Shown: positions 30,670-40,113 of the stretch, piece by piece
How positions within the stretch are numbered: the first letter of the stretch is position 1
Layout of the letters: each line of letters begins with the position of its first letter
Origin: Coriobacteriaceae bacterium
GTDB lineage: Bacteria > Actinomycetota > Coriobacteriia > Coriobacteriales > Eggerthellaceae
DNA: 44,137 bases
Reading direction: 5' to 3'
Assembly: GCA_031256895.1 (NCBI GenBank)
Contig: JAIRPR010000064.1
Span: forward strand, 1-44,137
Notes under the pieces: model-generated
What the model saw: only the letters and a program-made list of their open reading frames with translations
Told to the model about the DNA's origin: nothing
The model's database searches: none
Made by a program: the position numbers and the translations under genes

Positions 30670-31926
30670 TCAATAGTCGAATTCGGGGTACAGCGGATGT
30701 CTTGCGATGATGGCATCGACCTCTTCCTTGATGGCCGCAAGGCCTGCCTCGTCATGCACCGAGAACATGGTGCGGGCGATAAGGGCGCCCACCTGGTAAC
30801 AATCCCCCGCATCGAGGCCACGGGTGGTCGCCGCAGCAGAGCCAACCCTGATGCCGCTGGTCACAAAGGGCGAACGCGGCTCATTGGGAATCGAGTTCTT
30901 GTTGACCGTCAGGCCGACACGCTCGAGCAGCTTCTCGGCGTCCTTCCCGGTCACATCTGCCGCCGTCAGGTCCACCAGGCACAGATGGTTGTCGGTGCCG
31001 CCAGAGACCAGGCGCAGGCCGCCATCCATCATGCCTTTGCCCAGCTGCTCGGCATTCACGACCACTTGGTCGATGTAATCGGCATAACTGGGCTGCAAAG
31101 CTTCGCCGAAGGCGACCGCCTTGCCTGCGATCACATGCATGAGCGGGCCGCCCTGTGCACCGGGGAAGACTGCCTTGTCTATCTTTGCGGCGATCTCTTC
31201 ATTGTTGGTCAGGATGAAGCCGCCACGGGGTCCGCGCAAGGTCTTGTGGCTGGTGGAGGTGACCACATCGGCACAAGGAAGCGGGCTTGGGTGGGCACCG
31301 GTTGCCACGAGGCCTGCGATGTGGGCCATGTCCACCATGAACAAGGCATCGACCTCATGGGCGATGGCTGCCATGCGCTCGAAGTCTATCGTGCGTGGAT
31401 AAGCCGAAGCCCCGCCCACGACAAGGCGTGGGCGCAGCTCTTTGGCAAGGCGGGCCATTGCCTCGTAGTCGATCGTCTCAGTTTCAGGATGAAGGCCATA
31501 GGCGGCGAAGCGGTAGTATTTCCCCGAGAAGTTGACCGGTGAGCCATGGGTGAGGTGGCCGCCCTGGTCAAGGCTCATACCCAAGACGGTGTCGCCCAGG
31601 TCGAGCAGGGCGGTGTAGGCGGCGAAGTTCGCATTGGCACCGGAATGGGGCTGCACATTGGCGAACGAGCAGTTGTAGACCGCGCAAGCCCGCTCACGCG
31701 CAAGATCTTCGGCGATATCGACCTTCTCGCAGCCGCCATAGTAGCGCTTGCCGGGATAGCCTTCCGCGTACTTGTTGGTCAGCACGCTGCCGACCGCCTC
31801 CATGACGGAAGGCGAGGTGAAGTTCTCCGAGGCTATCAGCTCGATGCTTGAACGTTGGCGGGCCAGTTCCTGGGAAAGCGCGTTCGCGACGGCGGGGTCT
31901 GTTCGAGAGACATATTGCAGCGGCAT
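30670..31926 (-). CDS. glyA: Serine hydroxymethyltransferase
   Basis: [64 protein letters not shown] site. Confidence 0.97.
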   Translation of the reverse strand: MPLQYVSRTDPAVANALSQELARQRSSIELIASENFTSPSVMEAVGSVLTNKYAEGYPGKRYYGGCEKVDIAEDLARERACAVYNCSFANVQPHSGANANFAAYTALLDLGDTVLGMSLDQGGHLTHGSPVNFSGKYYRFAAYGLHPETETIDYEAMARLAKELRPRLVVGGASAYPRTIDFERMAAIAHEVDALFMVDMAHIAGLVATGAHPSPLPCADVVTSTSHKTLRGPRGGFILTNNEEIAAKIDKAVFPGAQGGPLMHVIAGKAVAFGEALQPSYADYIDQVVVNAEQLGKGMMDGGLRLVSGGTDNHLCLVDLTAADVTGKDAEKLLERVGLTVNKNSIPNEPRSPFVTSGIRVGSAAATTRGLDAGDCYQVGALIARTMFSVHDEAGLAAIKEEVDAIIARHPLYPEFDY

Positions 31927-32085
31927 CGTACCCTACTCCTTTTGCGTGGGGGCCTCATCGCTCAAGGCCCTGTTCTGGTAAGCTTCAGGCTTGGGTTCCC
32001 GGTACTGCTTGGGGCCAGCCTTCAGTGCCCATTGTAGCACGTCCAAGCCCCCAGCGTGCCCTTCGTCATGCTTTCAACAAGCCTG

Positions 32086-32277
32086 GTGGCCACAGGTTGC
32101 CTGCCTGGTTGCTTGACGGGCGGCTTGACGGGCGGCTTGACGGGTTGCTTGACGGGTTGCTTGACGGGCGGCTGTGCGCCTTCCCCCTGTCTGGCGGCCA
32201 CAGGTCGCCTACCAGGTTGCTTGACGGGTTGCTTGACGGGTTGCTTGACGGGCGGCTGTGCGCCTTCCCCCTGTCTT
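32086..32277. repeat. Nested minisatellite between glyA and the ApgM-family gene
   Basis: 12-bp units (ggttgcttgacg / ggcggcttgacg) in two clusters, each within a duplicated block ending ggcggctgtgcgccttccccctgtct. Confidence 0.9.
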
Positions 32278-32289
32278 CCCCTGTCCGCC

Positions 32290-33528
32290 TCATTCTGCCA
32301 GGAACAGGCTTCCCATGAAGGTGTGGCCTTCGGCAAGCAAAAGGCCGGTGGCGCCGGCCTGCGCCTCGGTCATACGTTGTGCGCCATTGTGGCTGACGCC
32401 CGGGCCTGCCAGCACAAAGGGCACCGGTTCGCGCGAATGCTTCCTGGTTGTAAGCGGTGTGGGGTGGTCGGGCATGACCGCTATGCGCAAGGGGTGCGAA
32501 CGGGCGTACTCGAGCAGGGGTGCCAGGATATGGGCGTCGCTTTGCTCTATGCTGTTGCGCTTCTCGTCGGGACGGCCGTCGTGGCCTGCCGCATCGGGCG
32601 CCTCCACATGGACGATGACGACCTCGTTCCCTTCCTTCAGCAGGGATATTGCCCCCCTTCCTTGTGCCGCGAAGTCGTTGGTGGGGCCATCGGTGACCCC
32701 TGCGAACTCGCAATACCGCATGCCTGTCATGAATGCCAAGCCTTTTAGCAGGTCAACGGCAGAATTGACCACCGCCTTCTTATGGTGCCTCTGGGCGAAG
32801 GGCACCAGTGACGAAGGCCTCATGCCTGGCCAGAAAGCCCAGACATGGTTGGCTGGCCACAGGCCTGCGCCCACGCGTCGTGCGTTCAGGGGGCTTGCGG
32901 CAAGCACCTTGTTCGCGGCCTGGATATAGCCGGTCAGGGCATGTGCCGCCTCATATGCGGCATGGCCTTCGGGTATGCCGCCCCCGCCGGGAAGCTGCGG
33001 CTGATATGCAGCCGTGATGTCGCGGCCCGTGTTGTCATGGGGGGTTGCATAAGCAAGGCCCATGAGCTCGGGGTGGCCGTTGACTACCAGGACCTGCCGA
33101 AACGAGGTGCCCGGATACAAGGTGAAGGTGTCGCTGTCGAGGGCAGACTTCAATTCTGCAGCCAAGGCGTTGCCGTCCTCGGTGGAGATGTTGTCGGTCG
33201 AATAGCCCCTCATGACGCCGTCTTCCACATAGCAGAGGTTCAACCGGAAGGCGACCTGCCCTGGCTCGAGGCAGATGCCGAGCGCAGCCGCCTCGATGCC
33301 GCCACGGCCAAGGTCGAAGGCGGCTGGGTCGTAACCCATGATGGAGAGGCAGGCGACGTCCGAACCGCTTTCCTTGGATGGGGGCACGTTCTGCATGAGC
33401 CCCGTGATGCCCGTCTGTGCCAAATGGTCAAGGCAGGGCGTACGGCTTGCCTCAAGGCTGGTCCTGCCCCCGAACTCAGGAACCGGGCAGCCCGACGCCC
33501 CATCGAGTATGACTAGTGCGTATTGCAT
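32290..33528 (-). CDS. Cofactor-independent phosphoglycerate mutase (ApgM) family protein; possible homoserine kinase by context
   Basis: MQYALVILDGASGCPVPEFGGRTSLEASRTPCLDHLA; GSDVACLSIMGYDPA; GRGGIEAAALGI; VEAPDAAGHDG. Confidence 0.85.
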   Translation of the reverse strand: MQYALVILDGASGCPVPEFGGRTSLEASRTPCLDHLAQTGITGLMQNVPPSKESGSDVACLSIMGYDPAAFDLGRGGIEAAALGICLEPGQVAFRLNLCYVEDGVMRGYSTDNISTEDGNALAAELKSALDSDTFTLYPGTSFRQVLVVNGHPELMGLAYATPHDNTGRDITAAYQPQLPGGGGIPEGHAAYEAAHALTGYIQAANKVLAASPLNARRVGAGLWPANHVWAFWPGMRPSSLVPFAQRHHKKAVVNSAVDLLKGLAFMTGMRYCEFAGVTDGPTNDFAAQGRGAISLLKEGNEVVIVHVEAPDAAGHDGRPDEKRNSIEQSDAHILAPLLEYARSHPLRIAVMPDHPTPLTTRKHSREPVPFVLAGPGVSHNGAQRMTEAQAGATGLLLAEGHTFMGSLFLAE

Positions 33529-33577
33529 GAAATCCTCCGCGCTTGGTCGTGCTTCGTTCTTTTTTCGTGCATAGTAT

Positions 33578-33593
33578 ACGTTACCGATAACGT
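33578..33593. promoter_or_regulatory. Near-palindromic operator-like site in divergent intergenic region
   Basis: ACGTTACCGATAACGT, a 16-bp imperfect palindrome between the ApgM-family gene start and the thrC start. Confidence 0.4.
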
Positions 33594-33614
33594 CCTCAGA
33601 AGGAAGAATGTCCT

Positions 33615-35165
33615 ATGACCCAGGTTTTCTACATCGACACACGCGGCCACTGCACCGAGCCGGTTCCTTTCACCGAGGCCTTGGTACAAGGGCTTGCCCC
33701 GGGCGGGGGGCTCTTCGTGCCGGTGAGCCTTCCCCATTTGAACCTTGATGAGATAGCGGCTCTGGCTAAGCTTCCTTATGCCGCCCGCGCCGCAGCCATC
33801 TACCAGGCTTTCGGAGTCGATCTCGAGCCTGAAGCCGTTGACGGGCTGATGGCGCAGGCTTATGGCAGCAACTTCGATGACCCCGATATCTGCCCGATAA
33901 CCTCGCTTGACGCTAACACCCATGTCCTTGAGCTGTGGCACGGCCCCACCAGCGCCTTCAAGGATATGGCGTTGCAATGCCTCCCCCGCTTCTTTTCGGC
34001 AAGCACCCGACAGCTGCGGGCACGAGGGCTGCCTGTCCCTGAGTTCTGCGTGTTGGTGGCCACTTCGGGCGATACCGGGAAGGCTGCCCTGGAGGGCTTC
34101 AAAGACATGCCCGGAGTGAGCATCGGCGTGCTGTTCCCGCAAGACGGGGTGAGCGACATCCAGTACAAGCAGATGGCGACCCAGTCGGGAAGCAATGTGA
34201 TGGTTTGGGGCGTTGAAGGGAACTTCGACGACTGCCAGACGGGCGTGAAGGCGGTGTTTGCGGACCGCGCCTTCAACGAACGTCTCGAACGGGAAGCCAA
34301 TGTTGCTTTGACCAGCGCTAATTCTATCAATTGGGGGCGGCTGCTGCCCCAGGTCGTCTATTATGTGTCAAGCTACGCAAGCTTGGTCGCCCAAGGGAAG
34401 ATAGCCTGCGGGGAAGCCATCGATGTGTGCGTGCCCACAGGGAACTTCGGGAACATCCTGGCCGCATGGTATGCGAAGCGCATCGGCACCCCCCTGGACA
34501 TGCTGATGTGCGCAAGCAACGAGAACCGGGTGCTGACCGACTTCATCAACACCGGGCGCTACGACATCTCCCAAAGGCAGTTCCTTTTGACCCCCTCCCC
34601 TTCGATGGACATCCTGGTGTCATCGAACCTTGAACGGCAGCTCTTCGAGCTCAACGGGCGCGATGCCATGGCCATCCGCACCTGGATGGAGGACCTGCGC
34701 GATGGAGGGCAGTTCAGGGTCGATGTCGACACCTTCGCCGCGCTGCGCAGGCATTTCGTGGCAGATTCGGTGAGCAACGCCGATTGCCTCGCAACTATCA
34801 GGCAGGCTTTTGAGAAGCACCGCTACCTTCTTGACCCCCATACCGCTGTCGCCTATCGTGTGGCAGAGCGCCTGCGGGGGCAAAACCCCGTCCTTATCGC
34901 CGCCACCGCCCACTGGGCGAAGTTCGGCGATTCCGTCTATCGGGCGCTGCACGGGATGGAGCCGAACGAGTCCCTCCCCGAAAACATACGGAGCTTGAGC
35001 GGTTGTGGGCTCAATAGGCTTATCTCCACCGAGACTCAGTGCTACAATATTCCCCAAGGCCTGGCTCGACTCGATGGGCTCGACCTTCGTTTCACCGATG
35101 TCATCAAGAAGCCTGCAGAAAGCATCGAAGAAGCAGTCCTGCAGTTCTTGGGAATTGGCGGTTGA
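33615..35165 (+). CDS. thrC: Threonine synthase
   Basis: HGPTSAFKDMALQCLPRFF; LVATSGDTGKAALEGF; CVPTGNFGNILAAWYAKRIG. Confidence 0.95.
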   Translation: MTQVFYIDTRGHCTEPVPFTEALVQGLAPGGGLFVPVSLPHLNLDEIAALAKLPYAARAAAIYQAFGVDLEPEAVDGLMAQAYGSNFDDPDICPITSLDANTHVLELWHGPTSAFKDMALQCLPRFFSASTRQLRARGLPVPEFCVLVATSGDTGKAALEGFKDMPGVSIGVLFPQDGVSDIQYKQMATQSGSNVMVWGVEGNFDDCQTGVKAVFADRAFNERLEREANVALTSANSINWGRLLPQVVYYVSSYASLVAQGKIACGEAIDVCVPTGNFGNILAAWYAKRIGTPLDMLMCASNENRVLTDFINTGRYDISQRQFLLTPSPSMDILVSSNLERQLFELNGRDAMAIRTWMEDLRDGGQFRVDVDTFAALRRHFVADSVSNADCLATIRQAFEKHRYLLDPHTAVAYRVAERLRGQNPVLIAATAHWAKFGDSVYRALHGMEPNESLPENIRSLSGCGLNRLISTETQCYNIPQGLARLDGLDLRFTDVIKKPAESIEEAVLQFLGIGG

Positions 35166-35315
35166 ACCGGGACATGTGCTGACGCCTTCCCCGCACATCC
35201 GTGCTGCAGGCAGGCTTTCACGTCCGGGACGGCTTGGCCGCTGCTTCCATGGGGAACTCAGGGCAGCAAGAAGACATGCAATAACCACACCGAGAAGCGT
35301 TGTAACGAGGAGACT

Positions 35316-35657
35316 ATGAAGAATCTATCCAAGCTCGAACCGAGTATCCGGCTTAGCATCGAAGGCCCCGACAACAAGGGCGGCTCGGTCTTCGGCCCGG
35401 GCATTGCTGCCCTTTGCCTGGGAGTGCGCGAGATAGGGTCGCTCAACGCCGCCGCAAAGGGCATGGGCATGGCCTATTCGAAGGCATGGCGCATCATCAA
35501 GGACACCGAAGCCGCATTAGGGGTGCTGCTGCTCAACCGTGACGGCGCCCATGGCAGCACGCTCACCGACGAAGGCAACAAGCTGCTCGACATCCACATC
35601 GAGCTCCATGACCGCTTGACAGAAGAAGCGGCCAAGATATACCAGAGCCTGCTCTAG
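35316..35657 (+). CDS. ModE N-terminal-like winged-helix regulator
   Basis: VFGPGIAALCLGVREIGSLNAAAKGMGMAYSKAWRIIKDTEAALGVLLLNRDGAHGSTLTDEG typical of ModE/LysR HTH. Confidence 0.8.
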   Translation: MKNLSKLEPSIRLSIEGPDNKGGSVFGPGIAALCLGVREIGSLNAAAKGMGMAYSKAWRIIKDTEAALGVLLLNRDGAHGSTLTDEGNKLLDIHIELHDRLTEEAAKIYQSLL

Positions 35658-35858
35658 GCGGATCGGATTCCACCCGCGGGGTGTTCGGGACGCCGGATAG
35701 CAGGGGCTCCGGGTGGCTGGGCACTCCGGGCGGCTGCGGACTGCGGCTCATCGGGGGCTCCGTGCGGCCGGGGGCTGCCCTCGCTCGGCTGGCTTGTGGG
35801 CTTGTGCCTGTTGAGGCTTGAAGGCTGAAGCCTCAGCCTGCGTGTGACTTCCCTTTCG

Positions 35859-36278
35859 TTAGCCGCAATGGGGCTGCTCCTCGGCGACCACATTCCAACC
35901 CACCCCGAACCTATCGGTGACTGCGGCATGGAATACGCTGTAGAACGTCTCAGTGGGCGGAAGCGTTGTCTTTCCGCCGTCACACAGCGCTTCAAAGACC
36001 TCCGCCGCAAGCTTCCCGGTCGAAACGATCGCGGAAAGCCTTATGCCTTCCCCTTTTGCCACCGGTGTGGCCTCATCGGCAAACCAGACGTCCGTGCCGC
36101 ATATGGTCATTTCCGCATGCATGACCCACGTCCGCAAGAGCTCGGGCGGCGTCTCAGACCCTTCCGGCATATAATCGCCGTAGGGCATGACCTTCGGCTC
36201 GTCGCACCGAAAGACCGAACGATAGAAGGCTAGAGCCTCTGCGCATTCGCCATTGAAAACAAGGTACGGGGATATCAT
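35859..36278 (-). CDS. VOC/PhnB-like glyoxalase-fold protein
   Basis: ISPYLVFNGECAEALAFYRSVF ... MHAEMTICGTDVWFAD ... FYSVFHAAVTDRFGVGWNV. Confidence 0.85.
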   Translation of the reverse strand: MISPYLVFNGECAEALAFYRSVFRCDEPKVMPYGDYMPEGSETPPELLRTWVMHAEMTICGTDVWFADEATPVAKGEGIRLSAIVSTGKLAAEVFEALCDGGKTTLPPTETFYSVFHAAVTDRFGVGWNVVAEEQPHCG

Positions 36279-36396
36279 CTTTGCCTTCCTTCCCTTTACT
36301 CTCTTGTTGATTATAGCAGAAACGAGCTGATGCTTTGGCGCCTATCGATCGAGCGGGGTACTGTTCGGCGGAGGAATGGGCATGTAAGGGGCATGG

Positions 36397-36556
36397 AAGG
36401 GGGCAGTCTTTTTCAAAAACGGGATACCGTTTCTAAACAGTATCCCGCTCTTGGGGTTTGTACTATCCCGCTTGCCCGCTGCCATAAAAAATGTTAATTT
36501 TACTGGCTTTTTGCCTGTTTTCTTATGTCAGCGGGGTTAAGGGGGCAGTCTTTTTC
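36397..36556. repeat. MITE-like AT-rich element flanked by 18-bp direct repeats and carrying two inverted repeats
   Basis: AAGGGGGCAGTCTTTTTC at 36397-36414 and 36539-36556; palindrome CGGGATACCGTTTCTAAACAGTATCCCG 36420-36447; CCCGCTGCCATAA (36475-36487) / TTATGTCAGCGGG (36523-36535). Confidence 0.6.
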
Positions 36557-36559
36557 GTA

Positions 36560-36575
36560 TGTTTCACGTGAAACA
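36560..36575. promoter_or_regulatory. parS: parS-type centromere-like palindrome, copy 1
   Basis: TGTTTCACGTGAAACA, identical to the classical chromosomal parS consensus. Confidence 0.8.
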
Positions 36576-36605
36576 TTTGTTCTTCTGCTCCGTTCATTCC
36601 CAGGG

Positions 36606-36621
36606 CGTTTCACGTGAAACA
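36606..36621. promoter_or_regulatory. parS: parS-type palindrome, copy 2 (outermost base differs)
   Basis: CGTTTCACGTGAAACA, 46 bp from copy 1, within a 46-bp tandem duplication (36561-36606 / 36607-36652). Confidence 0.75.
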
Positions 36622-36639
36622 TTTGTTCTTCTGTTCCGT

Positions 36640-37030
36640 TCATTCCCACGGCGTTGCTTCTTGCGCATACTGTGCGACCAGGCGGCCGAACACCATGGCG
36701 CCTCCAAACCCTATGCCTGAGGGGGCCTTCGTGCTGTGGTTCTTGATGTCAACGCCGTACTTCGCATAATTGCAGATGCCTCCGGCGCAGTACAGCCCTT
36801 CGATAGCTTCACCGAACACATCGATGACCTGCGATCTTTCGTTCTCCCTTAAACCGCCGGTCGTCGAGTACATGACCATGCCCGCCTCGAAGGCGTAGAA
36901 GGGCCCTTCGTCGAGAGCCTCGGGCACCAAGAAGACGACACCCCTGCCTGAAATTTCCACAGCGACACACGCGAGAGGTGTAGCGGCTTGCCGGTTTGAG
37001 GAAGATGTCGCCCCCGCACCCCGATGGCAT
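36640..37030 (-). pseudogene. C-terminal remnant of an FAD-binding (fumarate-reductase-like) flavoprotein, probably frameshifted
   Basis: GPFYAFEAGMVMYSTTGGLRENERSQVIDVFGEAIEGLYCAGGICNYAKYGVDIKNHSTKAPSGIGFGGAMVFGRLVAQYA matches flavoprotein C-termini; the upstream portion DIFLKPASRYTSRV is in another frame (36809..37030). Confidence 0.75.
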
Positions 37031-37177
37031 CTGTTATGGCATCTGTTATGGCATCTGCGCCCTCTCAGGCTGCATCGGACTTGTTGAATGCAAGAGACAA
37101 CTCATGAGCAACAGGTAAGCGTTGCGTGAGCACCTCTTGATCGGTGCCTAAACAACTCGTAGGCAACTCGTGAGCTG

Positions 37178-37212
37178 CGCGTGAGCGGCTGCAGCTTGCG
37201 GCCGCTCACGCG
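37178..37212 (-). terminator. Strong hairpin just downstream of the permease gene
   Basis: 12-bp perfect stem CGCGTGAGCGGC/GCCGCTCACGCG with 11-nt loop; no obvious U-tract, so terminator role is uncertain. Confidence 0.45.
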
Positions 37213-37223
37213 TATGGCTTGAC

Positions 37224-39335
37224 TCAGCCCCGCACCGCGCGGATGGTGTTTCGGGATGCCAGATAGGTGAACAGGAAATAGCCGCCGTACACCGCAACTG
37301 CGACAGAGGCCGTCATGGCAAGGGGTGCCTCGATATCGAGGTGGCCGAAGAGCTGCACGACGTCCTTTGCCACGCTCATGGCGACCGCCGAATGAGCCAA
37401 CGCCAAGACCAACGGGAACACGAAGTATATGACCGTCTGCCAGAACAGGGCGCCGTTCACCATGCGCTTGTCGGTGCCTATCTTTCCCAACAGGGCGTAG
37501 CGCTGGGCATTATCGGCAGCCTGGGTCAGCTGTTGGAGGGCCAGAATGGCCGCGCAGGTTATCAACAGGATGAGCCCTATATAGATGGCCAGATAAGAGA
37601 TGACCGCGGTAAGGCTGTTGTTCTGTTCGTAATAATCCTGGGCGCTCGATCCCGAAATGAATGGCCAGCCGTAATCGCCCTTGTTGAGATCGTTTACGGT
37701 GCCGTTATAATAGGCGTTGCCATACGCGGCAGCCACTGCCGCGGTGAAAAGGGGGTCTATGGTCTCACGTGCGCCATTGAACTTGATGTTGAGGACCGAT
37801 TTCGAAGGGCTCGTGCCTGCGGGGACCACCGCATCCGGCACCACCAGCACCCCGCTGTTGCCGCCTGCCTGCCCGGTTGCCACCAGCGTGTCAAAGGCCT
37901 CCTTGCCTTGGGGGCGCAGCGTTGTGCCGAACACCTCAAGCACGCCCCCCTGCCTGAAGAAGCCCTCGTAAAGGCCTTGGAAATCATCCATATCGCACCA
38001 GACGGCGAACTCGTCTGCAGCAAGCGACGCTGGTGCCTCCCCCAAAGAGGCGCGAAGGGCGTTGAATCGGGAAAGCGTTATGACATCGACAGGGGTCTCG
38101 CGCAGGCGCGTGCCCTCTATCTCGGCATAGGCTCCCGAGAAGCGGTAGCCGGAAACATCAAGGAGGTCGCCTAAGGTGATCCCCGCATCGAACAGGTCTA
38201 TCTGCACGCTGGAGCCGACAAGGCTGTCCCAGCTTTCCACGTGGCGGGCGAAGGCACGCGCCATGTCGTAGCCATCGGCTTGGGCCTGCCTCTCCACGAT
38301 GGTCTGTTCTTCCCCGGGCATCTGGCCGACCCCATAGTTTGCCACATAAGAGGCATCGAAGCGCGTGTTCTTTTCCAACATGCCATTGAACGAGGTCACC
38401 GTGGAAAAGCCGATGCACATGGCGGTCAGGGCACAGAACAGCACCATGCAGACCAGAGAAATCGAGAGGAACGCGGAATTGACCTTGCTTGAAAGCTGCC
38501 GCAGGGTGAACATGTTCAGACCCCTGAGGTAGAGGCCTTTGCTGCCTTGTACCAGCCGCAGCAGGAAGCCCGCAAGCGAGAAGAAGAACAGCACGGTGCC
38601 CGTGCATACCAACAGGGTTGATGCAATGAACTGGTTGCCGAAGTCGAGCATCCCGTTATCGATGAGCAGCCAGTAGGACACGCCGATCATCGCCAGGGAG
38701 ACAACGAACAAGACAATGGCGGCAGAAAGCCTTCTCAACTTGGGGCTTTCGCTCATCTGTCCGGCCAACAGAAGGTCTATCAGCTTATAGCGCGATACCG
38801 TGACAATGTTGAACACCAGCACGCACACGAAGATGATGATGAAGCAGCCAAGGGTGAACGCAGCTGCCCCGGGCGAGAAGAACAGGGCGAAGCCCGCGAC
38901 CTCTGTCTCGAAGAGCAATGCGGTCACCAAGAGCAGCACCTGGGAAAGCAGGTAGCCCAGCACCAGGCCTGCCACCAATGCCCCGAGGCCGACCAATACC
39001 GTCTCCATCACGATGATGCGTGAGATATGGCCCCGTGACATGCCCAGGCTCAAGAAGATGGCGAACTCCTTCTTGCGCCGACGGATAAGGTAGCGGTTGG
39101 CATAAAGGACCAAGAAGCCGAAAACCACCGCCAAGAACACCGTGACCATCTGTATGAGCGATTCAAGCATGCCGATAACCTGCATCTGGCGCTCCGACAG
39201 CGTGAGGACCGCCTGTTGGTCGGCTATGGAATTGAAGGCATAGAACACACAGGCGCCGAAAGCCAAGGTGAAGAAATAGATGGCGAAATCCCTCAACGAG
39301 CGACGCACCGAACGGAAGGCGAGCTTTGCGTACAT
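37224..39335 (-). CDS. ABC transporter permease, FtsX-like, BceB-type
   Basis: MYAKLAFRSVRRSLRDFAIYFFTLAFGACVFYAFNSI; multiple TMs with a ~200-aa extracytoplasmic loop. Confidence 0.88.
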   Translation of the reverse strand: MYAKLAFRSVRRSLRDFAIYFFTLAFGACVFYAFNSIADQQAVLTLSERQMQVIGMLESLIQMVTVFLAVVFGFLVLYANRYLIRRRKKEFAIFLSLGMSRGHISRIIVMETVLVGLGALVAGLVLGYLLSQVLLLVTALLFETEVAGFALFFSPGAAAFTLGCFIIIFVCVLVFNIVTVSRYKLIDLLLAGQMSESPKLRRLSAAIVLFVVSLAMIGVSYWLLIDNGMLDFGNQFIASTLLVCTGTVLFFFSLAGFLLRLVQGSKGLYLRGLNMFTLRQLSSKVNSAFLSISLVCMVLFCALTAMCIGFSTVTSFNGMLEKNTRFDASYVANYGVGQMPGEEQTIVERQAQADGYDMARAFARHVESWDSLVGSSVQIDLFDAGITLGDLLDVSGYRFSGAYAEIEGTRLRETPVDVITLSRFNALRASLGEAPASLAADEFAVWCDMDDFQGLYEGFFRQGGVLEVFGTTLRPQGKEAFDTLVATGQAGGNSGVLVVPDAVVPAGTSPSKSVLNIKFNGARETIDPLFTAAVAAAYGNAYYNGTVNDLNKGDYGWPFISGSSAQDYYEQNNSLTAVISYLAIYIGLILLITCAAILALQQLTQAADNAQRYALLGKIGTDKRMVNGALFWQTVIYFVFPLVLALAHSAVAMSVAKDVVQLFGHLDIEAPLAMTASVAVAVYGGYFLFTYLASRNTIRAVRG

Positions 39336-39345
39336 GGCGGCCTCC

Positions 39346-40113
39346 TTACAGCACTTCTGCCGTCTCGCCGCCCAGGAAGCCTACGACCTCCATGATGCGG
39401 TCGAAGAACTGCTTGCGTGGGGCGTCGCCCCGATGTATCTCATTGAAGAGGCGGCCATCGCGCAAGAACAGGATGCGATGGCAGTAACTCGCCGCGAAGG
39501 GGTCATGGGTGACCATCAGGATAGTTGCTTTGACCTCTGCATTAAGGGCTTCGAAGCTCTCAAGCAGCCTGCGTGCGCTCTTTGAGTCGAGTGCACCGGT
39601 AGGCTCGTCAGCAAGGATCAAGGTGGGGTTGCCGATAAGGGCGCGCGCTGCCGCAACCCGCTGCTTCTGGCCTCCCGAAAGCTGGTGCGGGAACTTCTCC
39701 AGCGCATCGCCTATTTGCAAGGCGGCAGCGGCAGCCTGCACCCGGGCGGGTATCTCTGAGGCAGGCGCCTTGGCGATGGTGAGCGCAAGTGCGATGTTCT
39801 CGAATGCGGTCAAGGTGTCAAGCAGGTTCGAGTCTTGGAAGATGAAGCCCAGTTCGTCCCTTCTGAAGCGGGCAAGCTCGTTTCCGGCAAGCGCCGTGAT
39901 GTCGCGCCCGCCGATGTGGATGAACCCAGCACTCACACTGTCTATCGTGGCAATGCAATTCAGCAGCGTGGTCTTGCCAGAGCCCGAAGGGCCCATGACG
40001 CCCACGAACTCGCCCTGTCTGACGTTGAAGGACACGCCGTCAAGGGCCTTGGTCACGTTGCTCCGATTGCCATAGTATTTCTCGATGTCCTTGCATTCCA
40101 ATACCGTATCCAT
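39346..40113 (-). CDS. ABC transporter ATP-binding protein, BceA/MacB-type
   Basis: GVMGPSGSGKTTLLNCIATID; LSGGQKQRVAAARALIGNPTLILADEPTGALDS. Confidence 0.95.
   Translation of the reverse strand: MDTVLECKDIEKYYGNRSNVTKALDGVSFNVRQGEFVGVMGPSGSGKTTLLNCIATIDSVSAGFIHIGGRDITALAGNELARFRRDELGFIFQDSNLLDTLTAFENIALALTIAKAPASEIPARVQAAAAALQIGDALEKFPHQLSGGQKQRVAAARALIGNPTLILADEPTGALDSKSARRLLESFEALNAEVKATILMVTHDPFAASYCHRILFLRDGRLFNEIHRGDAPRKQFFDRIMEVVGFLGGETAEVL

Noticed and set aside
32022-32336. 104-aa minus ORF PVKQPVKQP... as an independent gene
   Set aside because: It overlaps the 3' end of the ApgM-family gene, has no evident RBS and is wholly driven by the minisatellite. Kept only as part of the repeat finding.
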